Assembly: GCA_003135035.1 (NCBI GenBank)
Contig: PLDE01000291.1
Span: forward strand, 1 to 7,925
DNA length: 7,925 nucleotides
Direction of reading: 5' to 3'
Source of the DNA: Candidatus Dormiibacterota bacterium
Lineage (GTDB): Bacteria > Chloroflexota > Dormibacteria > Aeolococcales > Bog-877
Shown: positions 5,463 to 7,925 of the stretch, one piece after another
Numbering within the stretch: position 1 is the stretch's first letter
Layout of the letters: each line of letters begins with the position of its first letter
The notes under the pieces: generated by a model
The model's database searches: none
What the model was told of the DNA's origin: nothing
The model's input: the letters and a program-made list of their open reading frames with translations, nothing else
Made by a program: the position numbers and the translations under genes

Positions 5463-6037
5463 TCCTGGTCGTCGACCACCAGGACTCATTCGTCTACAAC
5501 CTGGTCCAGGTGGTGGCGGCGATGGAGCAGACGGTCCAGGTGGTCGCTTCGGAGAGTGCCTCCGCCGCGGAGTTGGCCGCTCTCGAGCCCGATGCCGTGA
5601 TCCTCTCTCCCGGACCGGGGCGCCCTGAGGCCGCCGGTTGTTTCGAGGAGCTGGTCCGGATTCTGCCCGACTCGATCCCTCTCCTCGGAGTGTGCCTGGG
5701 CCACCAAGCCCTGGCCACGGCCTTCGGCGCCCGGGTGGTCCGAGCCCCCCAGCCAGTGCACGGCAAGGCCAGTCCCATTCTTCACGACGGCAGCGAGCTC
5801 TTCTCGGGCTTGCCTTCGCCATTCGAGGCCGGTCGCTACCACTCTCTGGTGGTGGAGCGCGCCGGCCTTCCCGACCAGCTCACCGTCACCGCCGAGACTG
5901 CGGACGGTCTGGTCATGGCTCTGGCTCACCGGTCACTGCCGCGCTTCGGCGTGCAGTTCCACCCGGAGTCCATCCTGACTCCGGATGGACCCCGGCTGAT
6001 GGCCAACTTCCTGGCCCGGGCGGGGGTACCAGTCTGA
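5459..6037 (+). CDS. trpG: Anthranilate synthase component II (glutamine amidotransferase)
   Basis: Class I glutaminase that supplies ammonia to TrpE; 192 residues, the usual length for an unfused TrpG. The catalytic triad is complete: Cys79 in GVCLGHQ, with His168 and Glu170 in FHPES. The N-terminal VVDHQDSFVYNL and LSPGPGRP (49-56) are typical, and KASPI near 103-107 and RYHSLVV at 126-132 follow as in the family. The GTG start overlaps the trpE TGA by 4 nt, so the subunits are likely made in a coupled ratio. Such a glutaminase can also serve PabB in some bacteria; no pabB is in this window. Its TGA shares one base with the ATG of the small ORF that follows. Confidence 0.97.
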   Translation: MILVVDHQDSFVYNLVQVVAAMEQTVQVVASESASAAELAALEPDAVILSPGPGRPEAAGCFEELVRILPDSIPLLGVCLGHQALATAFGARVVRAPQPVHGKASPILHDGSELFSGLPSPFEAGRYHSLVVERAGLPDQLTVTAETADGLVMALAHRSLPRFGVQFHPESILTPDGPRLMANFLARAGVPV

Positions 6038-6162
6038 TGCCGGTTCGCGCTCGAGTTGACAGATCGCGGGCAGCGCGGCAGGACCAGGTGAGGCATGCCT
6101 ACCTGCCTGGTGCTCAGCTGCTCCGTCCCGATCTCGTGCCGGTCGGAGACTCGCGGCCGTGA
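6037..6162 (+). CDS. Small ORF (41 codons) fitted between trpG and aroF
   Basis: The ORF starts at an ATG that overlaps the trpG stop by one base (TGATG) and ends in a TGA that overlaps the aroF GTG by 4 nt (GTGA), so it fills the trpG-aroF gap exactly. The peptide is basic at its N-terminus (PVRARVDRSRAARQD) and continues AYLPGAQLLRPDLVPVG; there is no Cys, no membrane segment and no family I recognise. About two thirds of its codons end in G or C, somewhat fewer than in the neighbouring genes by eye. It may encode a real small protein, serve only to carry ribosomes across the gap, or be chance. A perfect TTGACA (6056-6061) lies within it. Confidence 0.45.
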   Translation: MPVRARVDRSRAARQDQVRHAYLPGAQLLRPDLVPVGDSRP

Positions 6163-7175
6163 TCGTCATGGAGGCGCACGCCACCAAGGCGCAGGTGCAG
6201 GCTGTGGTGGCGCGAATCCGGGCCCTGGGCTTGTCGGCTCAGGTCAACCACGGGACAGAACGCACCGTGCTCGGGGTGGCCGGCCACGAGACCGAGGACG
6301 ACCTCGACGCGCTGGGCCTGCTCGAGGGCGTCGAGCGGGTGGTGCGCATCCTCCACGACTATCCCTTGGCGAGCCGGGACTTCCATCCCGAAAACCGCGT
6401 CATCGACCTACCCGGGGGAGCTCAACTGGGAGGAAACGCGGTTCTGGTCATGGCCGGGCCCTGCGCGGTTGAGGGCCGCAGCCAGCTCCAGGAGGCCGCG
6501 GAAGCGGTGGCGTCCCAGGGCGTCAAGGTGCTGCGTGGGGGAGCCTTCAAACCGCGGACCTCGCCGTATGCCTTCCAGGGCTTGGGCGGAGACGGGCTCA
6601 AGATCCTCCGCTCAGTGGCCGACGACCTCGGTCTGGCCGTGGTCACCGAGGTCCTCGCCCCCGAGGACGTCGAGCTGGTGGCTCGTCACGCCGACGTGCT
6701 CCAGATCGGCGCCCGCAACATGCAGAACTACCGACTCCTGCAAGCCTGTTCCCAGGTCGATCGACCGATACTCCTCAAGCGGGGGATGTCCTCCACCTTG
6801 GAAGAGTGGCTGCAGGCTGCGGAGTACATCCTGGCTGGGGGCAACCTCCAGGTCGCGCTCTGCGAGCGGGGGATTCGGAGCTTCGAGCCGATGGTCCGGT
6901 TCAGTCTCGACATCACCTCAGTACCGGTGCTCAAACGCCTGACTTCGCTGCCGGTGGTTGTCGATCCCAGTCACGCTGCCGGGCGCTACGAGTACGTCCC
7001 GGCGATCGGTCTGGCGGCGGTGGCGGCGGGAGCCGACGGGCTCCTGGTCGAGGTTCACCCCAACCCCAGCGAGGCGCTCTCGGATGGTGCCCAGTCGCTC
7101 AACCCGCAGGCCTTTGCGCGGATGATGGAGGCGGCCCGCAAGGTGGCCGAGGCCGTCGGGCGGCAGATCTCGTGA
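6159..7175 (+). CDS. aroF: 3-deoxy-D-arabino-heptulosonate 7-phosphate synthase, type I-beta
   Basis: Condenses phosphoenolpyruvate with erythrose 4-phosphate, the entry step of the shikimate pathway. The 338 residues comprise an N-terminal ferredoxin-like (ACT-like) domain of about 75 residues (MIVMEAHATKAQVQAVV... to DYPLASR), as in the Thermotoga-type enzyme where it mediates feedback control, and a TIM barrel. Barrel motifs: MAGPCAVE (metal-ligand Cys102), RGGAFKPRTSPYAFQG (127-141), QIGARNMQNY (182-191), LLKRGM (205-210), VVDPSHAAGR (His272) and LLVEVHP (Glu298). The GTG start is chosen because the family usually begins M-I-V at this point and GGAG (6145-6148) lies 10 nt upstream; ATG 6168 would cut the first beta-strand. 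It overlaps the small ORF upstream and aroA downstream, both as GTGA. Confidence 0.96.
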   Translation: MIVMEAHATKAQVQAVVARIRALGLSAQVNHGTERTVLGVAGHETEDDLDALGLLEGVERVVRILHDYPLASRDFHPENRVIDLPGGAQLGGNAVLVMAGPCAVEGRSQLQEAAEAVASQGVKVLRGGAFKPRTSPYAFQGLGGDGLKILRSVADDLGLAVVTEVLAPEDVELVARHADVLQIGARNMQNYRLLQACSQVDRPILLKRGMSSTLEEWLQAAEYILAGGNLQVALCERGIRSFEPMVRFSLDITSVPVLKRLTSLPVVVDPSHAAGRYEYVPAIGLAAVAAGADGLLVEVHPNPSEALSDGAQSLNPQAFARMMEAARKVAEAVGRQIS

Positions 7176-7925
7176 ACACGCTCGGGGGGATCGCCAGCCG
7201 GCACCGGCTGCCTCTGTCCGGTCGCTGTCGCGTGCCCAGCGACAAGGCGATCTCCCACCGGGCGGCACTACTGGCAGTCTGCAGCCCGACAACCTCCCGG
7301 ATCGAGAACTTCTCGCCGGCCGGGGACTGCCGGGCCACCATCGACCTGGTGCGCTCTCTGGGTTGTCTGGTCGAGGAAAGGCGAGGAGCGGTCGAGGTCA
7401 CCGGCCTGAGCCCGGCCCTAGCGGCCCGAGACCTCCCGGTCCCGCTCGATTGCCGTCGTTCCGGTACGACCATGCGACTGGGCGCCGGTCTGCTCGCCGG
7501 ATTACCGTTCACCGTTTGCCTGACCGGAGATCAGCAGTTGCTCCAGCGTCCCATGGAGAGGATTGCGGCTCCCCTCCGGCTCATGGGCGCAGCGGTGGCG
7601 ACCTCGGCCCATGGTCGCCCGCCCATCCAGCTTCGGGGCGGTGACTTGGTCGGGATCGACTTCACCCCAAGTCAGGCCAGCGCCCAGGTGAAGTCGGCCG
7701 TCCTCCTGGCTGGTCTGCGCGCCAGCTCGGCCACCACGGTGCGAGAGCCGATTCCGACTCGGGATCACACCGAGCGCCTGCTTACCGCCATGGGGGCCCA
7801 GCTGGTGGTGACGGAGCAGGGGGGCGTGAAAGCCGTTGCCCTGAGCCCGGGAGAGCTCGGCCCCTTGCATCTGCTCGTACCCGGGGATGCTTCGTCGGCC
7901 GCAGTCCTGGCCGCCGCCGCCGCCC
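7172..7925 (+). CDS. aroA: EPSP synthase, N-terminal part (runs off right edge)
   Basis: Transfers the enolpyruvyl group of PEP to shikimate 3-phosphate, the sixth shikimate step. The 251 visible codons read as AroA from a GTG overlapping the aroF stop (GTGA): VPSDKAISHRAALLA (PEP-binding Lys present), SPAGDC, LDCRRSGTTMRLGAGLLAG, LQRPMERIAAPLRLMGA, SAQVKSAVLLAGL, REPIPTRDHTERLL and VPGDASSAA just before the edge. The C-terminal ~180 residues are outside. Two conserved motifs deviate: the usual DKSISHR is DKAISHR, and the usual CGNSGTT is CRRSGTT. The frame is otherwise intact and the rest of the signature is good, so I call it a gene of the AroA family, with activity less certain. Last visible gene of the plus operon. 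Confidence 0.93.
   Translation, partial: MNTLGGIASRHRLPLSGRCRVPSDKAISHRAALLAVCSPTTSRIENFSPAGDCRATIDLVRSLGCLVEERRGAVEVTGLSPALAARDLPVPLDCRRSGTTMRLGAGLLAGLPFTVCLTGDQQLLQRPMERIAAPLRLMGAAVATSAHGRPPIQLRGGDLVGIDFTPSQASAQVKSAVLLAGLRASSATTVREPIPTRDHTERLLTAMGAQLVVTEQGGVKAVALSPGELGPLHLLVPGDASSAAVLAAAAA

Noticed and set aside
4794..5822. 342-codon minus-strand ORF across trpE and trpG
   Set aside because: A low-complexity Arg/Gly/Pro-rich antisense shadow of two well-identified genes; long open antisense frames are expected at this GC content.

Overview
The window is a tryptophan/shikimate locus from a high-GC bacterium. Two divergent operons flank an intergenic control region at about 3342-3956. On the minus strand, reading away from the centre, are trpD, trpC, trpF and trpB (trpB runs off the left edge). 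On the plus strand are trpE, trpG, a small 41-codon ORF, a type I-beta DAHP synthase (aroF) and EPSP synthase (aroA, which runs off the right edge). The phylum cannot be fixed from sequence alone. The GC-rich third positions, the frequent GTG starts with 4-nt GTGA overlaps, and the promoters sitting almost on top of start codons would suit Actinomycetota, Chloroflexota or a related, possibly uncultured, group.

The most interesting part is the control region. Each operon has its own promoter with the same architecture: TTGACG, 18-nt spacer, CAGAAT, then 9 nt to a start codon. Each promoter opens directly onto a 23-codon leader ORF rich in Trp codons. Residues W9, W11, S12, W13, P14, G17, V19 and R22 coincide in the two peptides (WRWSWP on the plus strand, WQWSWPNW on the minus strand). 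Each leader is followed 24-27 nt later by a GC-rich hairpin. On the plus strand this is a textbook intrinsic terminator ending 16 nt before the trpE ATG. On the minus strand it is a strong hairpin without a good U-tract. I read this as a duplicated, divergently oriented, apparently leaderless trp attenuation module.

The genes supply most of the route from chorismate to tryptophan: TrpE and TrpG make anthranilate, then TrpD, TrpF and TrpC lead to indole-glycerol phosphate, and TrpB uses indole; trpA is not in the window. The plus operon also carries the first step (AroF) and the sixth step (AroA) of the shikimate pathway, so Trp attenuation could throttle precursor supply as well as the Trp branch.

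Several anomalies need checking. An in-frame TAG lies inside conserved strand/helix 1 of trpF. A 33-codon ORF with the best Shine-Dalgarno of the region lies upstream of trpD and in frame with it, ending TAG exactly against the trpD ATG. TrpE lacks two residues known from enteric enzymes to bind feedback Trp. EPSP synthase has substitutions in two conserved motifs. A small ORF is fitted between trpG and aroF by start/stop overlaps.
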